This document shows, piece after piece, positions 36,136 to 44,753 of a DNA stretch of 64,000 nucleotides (positions are counted from its first letter, which is position 1; each line of letters begins with the position of its first letter). A program made the position numbers and the translations under genes. The notes beneath the pieces are model-generated. The model ran no database searches. It saw only the letters and a program-made list of their open reading frames with translations, and was not told the DNA's origin. Source of the stretch: Streptomyces antibioticus (GTDB lineage Bacteria; Actinomycetota; Actinomycetes; Streptomycetales; Streptomycetaceae); contig NZ_CM007717.1 in NCBI RefSeq assembly GCF_002019855.1, positions 7,883,750 through 7,947,749 of the forward strand. Direction: 5' to 3'.

Positions 36136-37125
36136 ATGAAGGCGATCGTCCAGGAGAGGTTCGGGCCGCCGGACGTGCTGCGGCTGGTGGACACCGACCG
36201 GCCCGAGCCGGGCGCAGGCGAGGTCCTGGTGCGGGTGCGCGCGGCCGCGCTCAACCCCTACGACTGGCACATGCTGCGCGGCGACCCGTACGTGGCGCGG
36301 CTGCTGGGCGGTGTCGGGCGCACCCGGCCGCTCTCCCGGGTCGCGGGGATCGACGCGGCCGGGCAGGTGGAGGCGGTCGGCGACGGCGTCCGGGGGCTCC
36401 GGCCCGGGGACGAGGTGCTGGGGTTCTGCCGCGGCTCCTTCGCCGAGTACGCGCGCACCCCCGCGGACCTGCTCGTGCCCAAGCCCGCGCACCTCACCTT
36501 CGAGCAGGCCGCGGCCGTACCGATGGCGGCGGTGACGGCCCTGCGCGGCATCCGGACCGTGGGACGGGTCCGGGCAGGACACCGGGTGCTGGTCAACGGC
36601 GCGGGCGGCGGCGTCGGCACGTTCGCCGTGCAGATCGCCGCCGCCCTGGACGCCGAGGTCACCGGCGTGTGCAGCGCGCGCAACGCGGACCTGGTGCGCT
36701 CGCTGGGCGCCACGCACGTCCTCGACCACACGCGGGACGACTTCACCGACCGGCACGCGCACTACGACGTGATCCTGGACAACGTCGGCAACCACCCGCT
36801 GCGCCGCCTGCGCCGGGCGCTCACCCCGACCGGCACCCTCGTCGCCAACGGCGGCGGATCGCCCGGCCGGGTGTTCGGGGCGATGGGCTTCATGCTGCGC
36901 ACGGCCGCCGTCGACACCGTTGTCCGACAGCGCCTGCTCCCCATCCTTCCGTCCGCCCCGGCCGGGCCGACCCACGACGACCTGCTCGCCGTCACCGCAC
37001 TGATCGAGTCCGGCACGCTCACCCCGGTCGTCGACCGCACCTACCCCCTGGCCGACACCGCGGAGGGCGTCCGGCACGTGGAGCGGGGGCATGCGCGGGG
37101 GAAGGCGGTGGTCGTGGTGGGGTGA
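36136..37125 (+). CDS. NAD(P)-dependent zinc-free alcohol dehydrogenase/quinone reductase (MDR)
   Basis: The 329-residue quinone-oxidoreductase-like enzyme starts MKAIVQERFGPPDVLRLVD. The nucleotide-binding motif is VNGAGGGVGTFAVQIAAALDA, and NPYDWHMLRGDPYVARL is typical of the AST1-like/quinone reductase subgroup. No structural or catalytic zinc cysteines are seen. Substrates of such enzymes are enones and quinones. GGGGGAG precedes the ATG. It is controlled by the tandem palindromes upstream and probably by the adjacent TetR protein. Confidence 0.88.
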   Translation: MKAIVQERFGPPDVLRLVDTDRPEPGAGEVLVRVRAAALNPYDWHMLRGDPYVARLLGGVGRTRPLSRVAGIDAAGQVEAVGDGVRGLRPGDEVLGFCRGSFAEYARTPADLLVPKPAHLTFEQAAAVPMAAVTALRGIRTVGRVRAGHRVLVNGAGGGVGTFAVQIAAALDAEVTGVCSARNADLVRSLGATHVLDHTRDDFTDRHAHYDVILDNVGNHPLRRLRRALTPTGTLVANGGGSPGRVFGAMGFMLRTAAVDTVVRQRLLPILPSAPAGPTHDDLLAVTALIESGTLTPVVDRTYPLADTAEGVRHVERGHARGKAVVVVG

Positions 37126-37151
37126 GGGGCCGGGGGGCGGCCCCTCACCCC
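37119..37151. terminator. Bidirectional hairpin terminator
   Basis: A 13-base-pair perfect stem (GGGGTGAGGGGCC at 37119-37131, complement at 37139-37151, seven-base loop) overlaps the TGA of the reductase gene. It faces the convergent secDF gene. Confidence 0.75.
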
Positions 37152-37173
37152 GGCCTGGCCCACGGGAAGCGTC

Positions 37174-39510
37174 TCAGCTCCTCTCCCTCTCCCTCTCCCT
37201 CTCCCGCTGCCGTCGGGCCCGCGGGACCCCGGACGCCGCGGGCCGGCGTGGGGCGTTCCTGCCGGGATGCAGTTCGATCGCCAGGGGTGCCGCCGTGAAG
37301 ACCGAGGAGTACGTGCCGACCGCCAGGCCGATGAGCAGGGCGAGGGCGAAGTCGGTCAGGGTGTCGTCGGCGAGGACGGCGAGGGTGGTCAGGATGAGCG
37401 CCGCGCCCATGCCGGTGTTCACGGTGCGGGGCAGGGTCTGGAGGATCGCCCGGTCCGTCAGCCGGGACAGGGCGGCCGTGCGGTCGCGGGCGATCAGCTC
37501 CCGGACGCGGTCGAAGAGGACGACGGAGTCGTTGACCGAGTAGCCGATGACCGTGAGCAGGGCCGCCAGGAACACCCCGTCGACCGGCTTGCCGAGCCAG
37601 GCGAACGCGCCGACCAGGATCAGCGCGTCATGGGCGAGGGCGCCGACGGCCGCGGTGGCGAACCGCCAGCGGAAGCGGACCGCGAGATAGACCAGTTGGG
37701 CGCCGAGGGCCAGACCGAGGGCGATGAGGGCGTTGCGGCGCAGTTCGTCGCCCAGCGTGGGACCGATCAGCTCGTCGCGGACCTTCTGGGTGTCACCGCC
37801 GAGCCGGCCGACGGTCTCCGTGACGGTCGCCGCCTCGGCGTCGGTCAGATGCTCGGCGCGCACGGTGAGCGCGGTGTCGCCGGAGGACTGGACGACCGCG
37901 CGCGGGAACCCGGCGTCGGTCAGGGCGGCACGGGCCCGGTCGGGGTCGACGGGCGTGCTCGTCGTGTACTCGATGAGACGGCCGCCGGTGAACTCGATCC
38001 CGAAGTCCAGACCACGCACCAGGATCCCCGCGACGGCCACCACGAGCACCAGGCCGGAGGCGGCCAGCCATCGGCGCGGACGGCGCATCGGCGACGGGTC
38101 GCGCCGCACCAGCCGGTCACGGACCCACCCGGAGCCCGCGATGCCGGTCAGCCGGGGCCGCCGGAACACCGCGGGGCGGCTCACCGCGTACTCCGCGAGC
38201 ACCCGGGTGATCAGCAGGGCGCTGATCATCGAGGCGAGGACACCGATGCCCAGGGTGACGCCGAAGCCGCGGACCGGCCCGGAGGCGAAGGCGAACAGCA
38301 GGGCGGCGGCGATCAGCGTGGTGATGTTGGAGTCGGCGATGGCGCTCAGCGCCCCGCGGAACCCGGCGGACAGCGCCGACCGCGTGCCCGCCGTACCGGA
38401 GCGGCCTCGCACGGCGCTCTCCTCACGGGCCCGTTCGAAGACCAGCACGTTGGCGTCCACGGCCATGCCGATCGCCAGCACGAACCCGGCGAGACCCGGC
38501 AGCGTCAGCGTCGCGCCGAGCGCGGCCAGGGCGGCGTAGGAGATCAGGCCGTAGCAGGCCAGGGCCAGCGTCGCGAGGAAGCCCATGAGCCGGTAGACGG
38601 CGATGATGAACAGCGCGGTCAGACAGGTGCCGATGACGGCGGCCCAGGCGGCGGCGGTGATCGCCGCGTCGCCCAGGGTGGCGCCGATCGTGCGCTGCTC
38701 GACGGTGTCGACCGGTACGGGCAGGGCGCCGCCGGAGATGAGCAGGGCCAGTTCGCGGGCCTCGGTGTCGTCGAACGACCCCGTGATCTGCGTGCTGCCG
38801 CCCGCGATGCCGGCCCCGCAGCTCACCGAGGCGGCGACCTGCGGCGAAGAGATGATCTTGTCGTCGAGGACGATCGCGATACGGCGCTGCGGGTCGCCCG
38901 CGGGATGGCACGCCGCCCGCGCGGTCAGGTCCGTCCAGCGGTCGCTGCCGGTGCCGGTGAAGTCGACGGTGACATGCCATCCGGCGCCGCTCTGCTGGTC
39001 GAACCGGGCGTCGGCGCCCTTCACGTCCTGCCCGGTCAGACCGGCGTCCGCGAGCCGCAGCGGCTGCCCGGACTCGTCGGGCAGGGTGCGTGCCGATGCG
39101 GGATCGGCCGGGCTCGCCGGGGCCGTGGCGGCGCCCGGGTTCTCTGCGGTGCCGAGGACCGCGTGGACGGTGAGCTGTGCGGTGCGGCCCAGGACGTCGG
39201 CGGCCTCCTTCGGGTCCTGCACGCCCGGCAGTTCGACGATGATGCGGTTCTCGCCCGAGCGGACGAGGGTCGGTTCGGCGACACCGAGCGCGTCGACGCG
39301 GCCGCGCAGCACCTCCAGGGTGCGGTCGGTGGCCTCCCGGCCGGCGTCGGTGGTGGGGGTGGAGCGGGTTTCCAGCACGATCTGGGTGCCGCCGCGCAGA
39401 TCGAGCCCGAGGCGGACCGGCACGGTGAGCGCGATGGCCAGCGAGCCGACGAGCACGGCGAGCGCGAGGAGCGCACGCATGCGTGAGGAGTTGTTCCGGC
39501 GTTTCAACAC
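37174..39510 (-). CDS. secDF: Fused protein-export accessory subunit SecDF
   Basis: The 778-residue membrane protein joins SecD and SecF, each with six transmembrane segments, and uses proton flow to help the Sec translocon release exported proteins. The SecD half shows LGLDLRGGTQIVLE, a periplasmic P1 domain and the GFVLAIGMAVDANVLVFERAREE signature. The SecF half shows FGIEFTGGRLIEY and YSVNDSVVLFDRVRE. Streptomyces also have separate secD and secF genes, so this is probably an accessory paralogue. The start is GTG 39510, with TTG 39507 possible, after GGAGG. The C-terminus ends in an Arg-Glu repeat. From memory, S. coelicolor has a similar fused SecDF next to a like two-component system; this was not checked. 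Confidence 0.92.
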   Translation of the reverse strand: MLKRRNNSSRMRALLALAVLVGSLAIALTVPVRLGLDLRGGTQIVLETRSTPTTDAGREATDRTLEVLRGRVDALGVAEPTLVRSGENRIIVELPGVQDPKEAADVLGRTAQLTVHAVLGTAENPGAATAPASPADPASARTLPDESGQPLRLADAGLTGQDVKGADARFDQQSGAGWHVTVDFTGTGSDRWTDLTARAACHPAGDPQRRIAIVLDDKIISSPQVAASVSCGAGIAGGSTQITGSFDDTEARELALLISGGALPVPVDTVEQRTIGATLGDAAITAAAWAAVIGTCLTALFIIAVYRLMGFLATLALACYGLISYAALAALGATLTLPGLAGFVLAIGMAVDANVLVFERAREESAVRGRSGTAGTRSALSAGFRGALSAIADSNITTLIAAALLFAFASGPVRGFGVTLGIGVLASMISALLITRVLAEYAVSRPAVFRRPRLTGIAGSGWVRDRLVRRDPSPMRRPRRWLAASGLVLVVAVAGILVRGLDFGIEFTGGRLIEYTTSTPVDPDRARAALTDAGFPRAVVQSSGDTALTVRAEHLTDAEAATVTETVGRLGGDTQKVRDELIGPTLGDELRRNALIALGLALGAQLVYLAVRFRWRFATAAVGALAHDALILVGAFAWLGKPVDGVFLAALLTVIGYSVNDSVVLFDRVRELIARDRTAALSRLTDRAILQTLPRTVNTGMGAALILTTLAVLADDTLTDFALALLIGLAVGTYSSVFTAAPLAIELHPGRNAPRRPAASGVPRARRQRERERERERS
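37181..37204. repeat. Four tandem CTCTCC hexamers in the secDF 3' end
   Basis: Four exact copies of the hexamer (GGAGAG on the coding strand) encode the alternating Arg-Glu tail of SecDF, just before its stop codon. Copy number could vary by slippage without shifting the frame. Confidence 0.85.
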
Positions 39511-39583
39511 GAGCCTCCGACAAGGCGCGTCAGGGCAGGGGCGAGCCCGGCCGTGACGGGAGAAGGGTGAGGAAAGGGGTGTC

Positions 39584-40000
39584 TCAGGTGCCGGTGGGTG
39601 TCGGAGGTGCCCGCCCGCGATCGTGCGCGGTCCGGCCGGGGGAGACGGACGGGTGCGCGGCTCGCGCCGACGCCGGTGCGCCGGCCGCCGGGGCGACGAC
39701 CGGAGTGCGGGTGGTGGTGACGGGGTGGTCCGGCGCGGACGGGCGTTCACCGCCGTGGTCGTGCCGGACCCTGGCCTGGGCCGGGCAGCCGGTGGCGCAC
39801 GCGTCGTCGGCCCGCGGACCGCTGTCCACGGCCGTCGCCACGGCGACCCCGGTCCCGGCTCCGGCCCCGGCTCCGGCTCCGGCCCCGGAGAGGTCGGGCG
39901 CGGCGGGTGCGGACACCCCGGGAACCAGCGCCAGCAGGACGGCGAGGAGTACGGCGAGCCGGGCGGCCGCGGTCGGGACGGCGCGGGGTGCCGGGCGCAT
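39584..40000 (-). CDS. Small secreted protein, function unknown
   Basis: The 138-residue protein has a clear signal peptide (RLAVLLAVLLALVPGVSAPAAP). A Gly-Ala repeat (GAGAGAGAGTG), two cysteines in DDACATGCPAQ and a His/Pro/Thr-rich tail without obvious folding follow. It lies between the response regulator and secDF genes on the same strand and may be co-transcribed. A GGGACGG sequence precedes ATG 40000. I recognise no family; the low-complexity content lowers confidence. Confidence 0.55.
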   Translation of the reverse strand: MRPAPRAVPTAAARLAVLLAVLLALVPGVSAPAAPDLSGAGAGAGAGAGTGVAVATAVDSGPRADDACATGCPAQARVRHDHGGERPSAPDHPVTTTRTPVVAPAAGAPASARAAHPSVSPGRTAHDRGRAPPTPTGT

Positions 40001-40034
40001 GCACCGTCCCTTCGGCAGAGGTGGACGAACAGGG

Positions 40035-40784
40035 TCAGGGTTCGATGAGGCCGGCCCGGATGGCGTACCGGGTCAGCTCCAGGCGGTCCCGCAGGCCGAG
40101 CTTGTGCAGCAGGTTGGCGCGGTGGCGGTGCACGGTCTTGACGCTGATGAAGAGGATCTCGGCGATCTCCTTCGAGGAGTGTCCCTCGGCGACCAGCTTG
40201 AGGACCTCCTCCTCGCGCGGGGTGAGGAGCTGCCCTGCGTCCTCCTCGCCGTGTCTGACCCGGTCCAGGTAGTTGCGGATCAGGGCGGTGACCGCGCCCG
40301 GGTAGAGGAACGGCTCGTCGCGCATCGCGGCGCGGCAGGCGGCGACCAGATCGCGGTCGGCGACCGACTTCAGGACGTAACCGCAGGCCCCGGACTTCAG
40401 CGCCTGGAACAGGTACTGCTCGTTGTCGTGCATCGTCAGCATCAGGATGCGCAGGCCCGGCTTGAGCGCGGCCAGTTCGCGGGTGGCCTGGAGACCGGTC
40501 AGCCGGGGCATGGCGATGTCGAGGATGGCGAGGTCCACGTCCGCGTGCCGGGCCGCGTCGACGGCCTCGGCACCGTCTCCGGCCTCGGCGACGACCTCCA
40601 GATCCGGCTCCCGGTCCAGGATCAGCCGCACACCGAGCCGTACGAGGGCGTGGTCGTCGGCGAGCAGGATGCGGATCGGCCTCGGCGGCGCGGCCGTGGC
40701 CGTGATCGTGGTCGTGGTCGTGGTCGTGAGGGGCGACGGCCTTGTGGCCGTGACGGGTTCGGGAGGGTCGTTCGGCTCGGACAT
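40035..40784 (-). CDS. NarL/FixJ-family response regulator
   Basis: The 249-residue protein has a receiver domain (residues about 37-155) with Asp43/Asp44 and the phospho-acceptor Asp89 (LAILDIAMP), and Lys at FQALKSGACGYVLKS. The C-terminal LuxR-type HTH (about 186-245, LTPREEEVLKLVAEGHSSKEIAEILFISVKTVHRHR) binds DNA. An unusual Thr-rich tract (seven threonines in a row) precedes the receiver domain, encoded by a GGTCGT-type repeat. The start follows the kinase stop by two bases, so both are coupled. Targets may include the adjacent secreted protein and secDF, which lie downstream on the same strand. Confidence 0.93.
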   Translation of the reverse strand: MSEPNDPPEPVTATRPSPLTTTTTTTITATAAPPRPIRILLADDHALVRLGVRLILDREPDLEVVAEAGDGAEAVDAARHADVDLAILDIAMPRLTGLQATRELAALKPGLRILMLTMHDNEQYLFQALKSGACGYVLKSVADRDLVAACRAAMRDEPFLYPGAVTALIRNYLDRVRHGEEDAGQLLTPREEEVLKLVAEGHSSKEIAEILFISVKTVHRHRANLLHKLGLRDRLELTRYAIRAGLIEP

Positions 40785-40786
40785 GG

Positions 40787-41827
40787 TCAGTGCTGCTTCC
40801 TGGGGGCAGGGGTGGTGAGGCGGATCCGGGTACCGGTGCCCGGCGTCGAGGTGATGTCCAGGGTGGCCCCGGCGAGCAGGGCCCGTTCACGCATCCCGCG
40901 GATGCCGGCGCCCTCGCAGGCGACCTCGGTGCCGCGGCCGTCGTCGGCGATCTCCAGCACCATCGCCTCGTCCGCGCCGCGCAGGCTCACGTCGACCCGG
41001 CCGGCGTCCGCGTGCCGGGCGGTGTTCGTCAGGCTCTCCTGGGCCACCCGGTACAGGACCAGCTCGGCCTCCGGGTCCAGGGCGGGCAGATCGGCGTCGA
41101 AGCGGCGCACCACACGCAGCCCGGTGTGGGTGGCGAAGTCGTGCGTGAGCGAGGTCAGCGCGCTGACCAGCCCCAGGTCCTCCAGGACCCCGGGGCGCAG
41201 TCGGCGGACCAGCCGGCGGACCTCGTCCAGGCTGCTCCGGGTGATCTCCTGGGCCTGGTGGAGCTGTGCGCGCAGCGGCTCGGGGGCGTCGTCCGCGGCA
41301 CGCCCCAGCACCAGCAGGATCGCGGTCATGCTCTGCCCGACCTCGTCGTGCAGCTCCTGCGCGATCCGGCGGCGCTCGGCCTCCTGCGCGAGCAGCACGC
41401 GCGCGCTGGCCGTGGCCCGCTCGTGTTCGAGCCGGTCGAGCATGGCGTTGAAGGTGCGGATCAGCTCGGGAACCTCGCCGCCGCGCCCGCCGCCCGCCGG
41501 GTCGCCGTTCTCCGGGTCACCGCCACCGGGCACGGGCAGCCGCTGTCCGGGGCGCAGCAGATCGACGGTGGCCATCAGACCCGTCAGCCGGTCCAGCGGC
41601 GCGAGGCCCCAGCGCAGCAGGGCGGCGTTGGCGACCAGCATGACGGCGAGGCCGCCCACCAGGATGACGGCCTCGGTCAGCAGCACCGGCACGGAGACGG
41701 TCACCGGCGCCCAGAGCAGGAGCGCCGTCGCGGCACCCAGCACCAGGGCGTTGAGCCCGAAGATCCGCCAGAACAGCGACACCGGGAAACGCCTCCTCAC
41801 CTTTGAATCAAGCGGCCTCCGCCCCAT
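40787..41827 (-). CDS. Sensor histidine kinase (HisKA_3, NarL-partner type)
   Basis: The kinase of about 346 residues has two N-terminal membrane segments (FGLNALVLGAATALLLWAPV and LLTEAVILVGGLAVMLVANAAL) with hardly any extracellular loop. A HAMP-like linker follows, then the dimerisation/phospho-acceptor motif ERRRIAQELHDEVGQS, with ATPase blocks YRVAQESLTNTARHADA, IADDGRG and GIRGMRERALLAG. The tiny loop suggests sensing within or near the membrane. The start is ATG 41827 (AAGG upstream) or possibly GTG 41800. It partners the response regulator two bases downstream. Confidence 0.9.
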   Translation of the reverse strand: MGRRPLDSKVRRRFPVSLFWRIFGLNALVLGAATALLLWAPVTVSVPVLLTEAVILVGGLAVMLVANAALLRWGLAPLDRLTGLMATVDLLRPGQRLPVPGGGDPENGDPAGGGRGGEVPELIRTFNAMLDRLEHERATASARVLLAQEAERRRIAQELHDEVGQSMTAILLVLGRAADDAPEPLRAQLHQAQEITRSSLDEVRRLVRRLRPGVLEDLGLVSALTSLTHDFATHTGLRVVRRFDADLPALDPEAELVLYRVAQESLTNTARHADAGRVDVSLRGADEAMVLEIADDGRGTEVACEGAGIRGMRERALLAGATLDITSTPGTGTRIRLTTPAPRKQH

Positions 41828-42109
41828 CTTGCCTTGCAATATGTGCGCGGTCGAGAGATTACGTGCCCCAGTTCCGAGGTCATCGAGTACCCATGCCCTG
41901 CATACCGCGGTCCCGGTGTGGTCACCGCGGCCCACCGCAAATGGGTTCTGTGCCCGATGGGATTCCCGCGTCCCGGTCGGCAGAGTCGATGGGGACCGAG
42001 CCGCCCGGTTCGGCAAGCGCCCCCCTCGGCCGTCCCGGCCGTGCGGCGCCGCACCGGGCGGCCTTTGCCGCGTGGCCCAGGTGGCCCGTGGCGCGGAAAG
42101 GAGTCCACC

Positions 42110-42439
42110 GTGCAGCTCGACACCTCCCGGACCGACCCCCACCCCGGCCGGCTGACCACCCACGAGGCCCGCCAGCGCCTCGAACACGCCCGCAACAGCC
42201 GGATGGCCCAGCTCCGGGCCCTCGACGAGGGCGGCCAGAGCGCGGACGCCCATCTGATGTCCGCGCAGGCGGAGGCGATCCGCCGGGTGCTCAAAGAGAT
42301 CGGCGAGGCGTTCGCCCGTATCGACGACGGCTCCTACGGCGTCTGCGGGGGCTGCGCCAAGCCCGTCCCCGTGGAGCGCCTGGAGATCCTCCCGTACACG
42401 CGGTACTGCGTCGCGTGCCAGCGCCGCGCCGCCGTCTGA
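42110..42439 (+). CDS. DksA/TraR-family zinc-finger protein (first copy)
   Basis: The 109-residue protein has a coiled-coil (residues about 15-65, with HEARQRLEHARNSRMAQLRALD) and a C4 zinc finger C-GG-C...C-VA-C (DGSYGVCGGCAKPV and YTRYCVACQ). DksA/TraR proteins insert their coiled-coil into the RNA polymerase secondary channel and alter promoter use, often with ppGpp. The GTG start has AAAGGAG upstream. It heads a plus-strand run with a second copy, an Mbl-like gene and a membrane protein gene. About 280 bases upstream contain no gene. Confidence 0.88.
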   Translation: MQLDTSRTDPHPGRLTTHEARQRLEHARNSRMAQLRALDEGGQSADAHLMSAQAEAIRRVLKEIGEAFARIDDGSYGVCGGCAKPVPVERLEILPYTRYCVACQRRAAV

Positions 42440-42470
42440 GCCGAGTCCCGCCCTGCGCACAAGGGGTGAA

Positions 42471-42887
42471 GTGGTGAACCACCAGACCATCGACGATCAG
42501 CCCGACGACGCTCAGCCCGAGGACGACCCGACCGCCGTCGACGGCCGCGCCGTGCGGCTGTCGCCCGAAGACCTCGCCGCGGTGCGGGCGAACCTGCGCG
42601 AACAGCGCGTGTTCCGCGAGGAGCAGCTCCGGCAGATCGCGGCGACCGCCCGCGCCGCGACCCCCGCGCACCGGCGCCGTACGGCCCAGGACGAGGTCGA
42701 TCTCAAGCTCGCCGCCTCCGCCCGCATGGTCCTCGCCGACGTGGAGGCGGCGCTGCGACGCCTGGCCGAGGGCCGCTACGGCACCTGCCACCTGTGCCGG
42801 CGCCCCGTCGACCGCGAACGGCTGATGATCGTCCCGCAGGCCCGCTACTGCGCGCGATGCCAGCAGGTGAGGGAGGCCGGACGATGA
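42471..42887 (+). CDS. DksA/TraR-family zinc-finger protein (second copy)
   Basis: The 138-residue paralogue of the preceding gene has a longer acidic N-terminus, a helical region (AVRANLREQRVFREEQLRQIA) and a C4 zinc finger (YGTCHLCRRPV and ARYCARCQ). Start is GTG 42471 or GTG 42474 after AAGGGG. Its stop overlaps the Mbl-like start as ATGA. Two DksA-like proteins in tandem suggest heterologous roles, or one modulating the other, at RNA polymerase. Confidence 0.88.
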   Translation: MVNHQTIDDQPDDAQPEDDPTAVDGRAVRLSPEDLAAVRANLREQRVFREEQLRQIAATARAATPAHRRRTAQDEVDLKLAASARMVLADVEAALRRLAEGRYGTCHLCRRPVDRERLMIVPQARYCARCQQVREAGR

Positions 42888-43711
42888 CCCTGATCCGCCG
42901 TCCCCAGAGCGTCCCGCCGGGCAAGCACCGGCCCTGGCCCCTGTGCCGGCGCTGCTGCGGTCTCGCCCTCGACATGGGCAGCGCCCGCACCCGCGCCTGG
43001 ATAGCGGGCCGCGGCACCGTCCTCGACGTGCCGACCGTCACCCTCCCCGGCGTCGGCGGCGTGCACCCGATCCAGCGCGGCGCCATCGTGGACGTGCCGG
43101 GAACGTCCCGCATGCTCGACCGGATCCTCGGCGACCGGCTGCCCCGGCTCACCCGGCCCCTGGTGGTGATCACCACGCCGGTGCTGGACGGCCCCACCTA
43201 CCGGGAACGCGCCCGCGCCGCCGTACAGGTGCTGAGCCCCTACGCGGTCCTCACCGTCCCCACCGCACGCGCCGTCGCGCTCGCCGCGAACGCCGATCTG
43301 TCCCGCCCGCTGCTCGTGGTGGACATCGGCGCCCATCTCACCGAGGTGGTGCTGCTGGTCGACGGTGTCGTCTTCGACGCCCGCCGCACCGCCCTCGGCA
43401 CCACCGACATCTCCGGCACCGGCGCCGCCGGGGACGTCGTCGACGCGGTCACCACCATGATCACCTCGATGCTCCGGCAGGACCGTACGTCCCTCACCGC
43501 CGACGCCCTGAGCCGGGGCGCCCTCCTGGCCGGCGGCGGCGCCCTGCGCCCGGACCTCCTCTACCGGCTCGGCGGCACCCTGCACGCACCGGCCCGCGCC
43601 GTCCCCGCGCCGCACACCGCCGCGCTGCGCGGCGCCGCCACGATCCTGCGGGCGGCACACGCCCACCCCTCGGTCATGGGCGCGCCCACGCGGGGGGACC
43701 TGCCCGACTGA
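42884..43711 (+). CDS. Short MreB/Mbl-like actin homologue
   Basis: The 275-residue protein belongs to the actin-like ATPases but is shorter than MreB (about 340 residues). Phosphate loop 1 is LALDMGSARTRAWIAG, phosphate loop 2 is LLVVDIGAHLTEVVLLVDG and the adenosine motif is LLAGGGALRPDLLYRLGG. The missing length probably affects the IIA/IIB subdomains, so polymerisation is not assured. Its start overlaps the second dksA-like gene. From memory, S. coelicolor has a comparable short Mbl-like protein, with a role in spore wall resistance; this link was not checked. Confidence 0.85.
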   Translation: MTLIRRPQSVPPGKHRPWPLCRRCCGLALDMGSARTRAWIAGRGTVLDVPTVTLPGVGGVHPIQRGAIVDVPGTSRMLDRILGDRLPRLTRPLVVITTPVLDGPTYRERARAAVQVLSPYAVLTVPTARAVALAANADLSRPLLVVDIGAHLTEVVLLVDGVVFDARRTALGTTDISGTGAAGDVVDAVTTMITSMLRQDRTSLTADALSRGALLAGGGALRPDLLYRLGGTLHAPARAVPAPHTAALRGAATILRAAHAHPSVMGAPTRGDLPD

Positions 43712-43804
43712 GGGCCCGGCGCGCGCCACCGTCGTCCCGTACGACGCCCCGCGCCGCCCCGGCCTGCCCTACGCACCCCCCTCGCCCCTGGAAGGAGAAC
43801 GACC

Positions 43805-44488
43805 GTGTCCGGCGCGACACCTCCCGCGCAGCCGCCACCCGGCCCCGAGCACGACCCCGACCCCGACCCCGACGAACCCGTACGTCGCCTGCCCCTGCCC
43901 CGGCCGCCTCGCCCGGTGCCCCTGTGGCGCTGGCGGCGCAACCCCCTGCGGCGGCGGACCGACCGGCTGCTCGGCTGGATCGGCCTGAGCCTGCTGCTGC
44001 TCGTGCCGGTCCTGGGCCTCGCCGCCACGTTCGCCGTCGGGGACGCCGCCCACCGGCACTACCGCGCGACGGCCGAGCACCAAACCCGGGCCCGGAGTCT
44101 GCTGGCCGCGGTCCTCGTCCACGACGCCCCGAACCACCCCGAGCCCGGATCCGACGAGGCACGCAAGGCCCGCTACCCGGTCACGGTCCGCTTCACCGCC
44201 CCCGACGGCCGGGACCGCACCGCGAAGGCCGACGTGCTGCCCGGCCTGACCGCCGGCAGCACCGTCACCGTGTGGACCGACCGCCACGGGGCGCTCACCG
44301 AGCCGCCCCTGACCATCGAGCAGATCCGCAGCCGCACCATGGGATGGGCGCTCCTCGCCTTCATGGCCGTCGCCCTCGCCGGATTCGCCGTCCACGGCGC
44401 CGCCGCCCTGATCCTGCACCGCCGCAACCTCGCGGCATGGGACGGGGATTGGGCCCGGACCGCGCCCCGCTGGACCACCTCGCCCTGA
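43805..44488 (+). CDS. Rv1733c-like membrane protein
   Basis: The 227-residue protein has a Pro/Asp-rich N-terminus, then LWRWRRNPLRRRTDRLLGWI before the first membrane helix (LSLLLLVPVLGLAATFAVG). An extracytoplasmic beta-rich domain follows (RYPVTVRFTAPDGRDRTAKAD), and a second helix (WALLAFMAVALAGFAVHGAAALIL). The WRRNPLRRRTDR...W pattern and two-helix topology match the actinobacterial Rv1733c type, a dormancy-linked antigen family of unknown function. The GTG start has a GAAGGAG site. It probably ends the dksA-mbl transcription unit. Confidence 0.8.
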   Translation: MSGATPPAQPPPGPEHDPDPDPDEPVRRLPLPRPPRPVPLWRWRRNPLRRRTDRLLGWIGLSLLLLVPVLGLAATFAVGDAAHRHYRATAEHQTRARSLLAAVLVHDAPNHPEPGSDEARKARYPVTVRFTAPDGRDRTAKADVLPGLTAGSTVTVWTDRHGALTEPPLTIEQIRSRTMGWALLAFMAVALAGFAVHGAAALILHRRNLAAWDGDWARTAPRWTTSP

Positions 44489-44565
44489 GCCGCCCCGCCC
44501 GGCCCGGGGTCCAGAGCGTGGACAGCTTCTGGCGCCCGGCTGTCTCCTGCTGTACAACTTCCCCC

Positions 44566-44634
44566 GTGATCCACGAAACCCTTGTACGCCGCCTGGTCGT
44601 CGACCTGTGCCGCCGTACGGCTTCGTGTTGTTGA
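44566..44634 (+). CDS. Cysteine-ended leader peptide of the sulfonate operon
   Basis: A 22-codon frame runs from GTG 44566 to TGA 44634. It contains VVDLCRRTASCC at its end, with two consecutive Cys codons right before the stop. Streptomyces genomes carry short leader peptides of the form VDLCR...C in front of sulfur-related genes, and mycobacterial cysteine-rich leaders attenuate sulfur operons by ribosome stalling. The next gene, a sulfonate-type permease, starts 120 bases downstream. A role as cysteine sensor is inferred. There is no clear ribosome site, so the transcript may be nearly leaderless. Confidence 0.75.
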   Translation: MIHETLVRRLVVDLCRRTASCC

Positions 44635-44753
44635 TCCTTCCCCTCTGAACGGCCGCTGCCACGCGGGGCGTTGCCCTGCCCGCCCGCCGTCACCCGCCTC
44701 CGGTCACCGACCCGGCCGCCTCCGCTTCCCCGCGTGCGCCGGGTGTGCTCGTC

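Noticed and set aside
41828..42109. A gene in the gap between the kinase and the first DksA-like gene
   Set aside because: The frames there lack codon bias and ribosome sites. A GGGTAC on the minus strand near 41887 resembles a SigB-type -10, but no fitting -35 was found, so no promoter was called.
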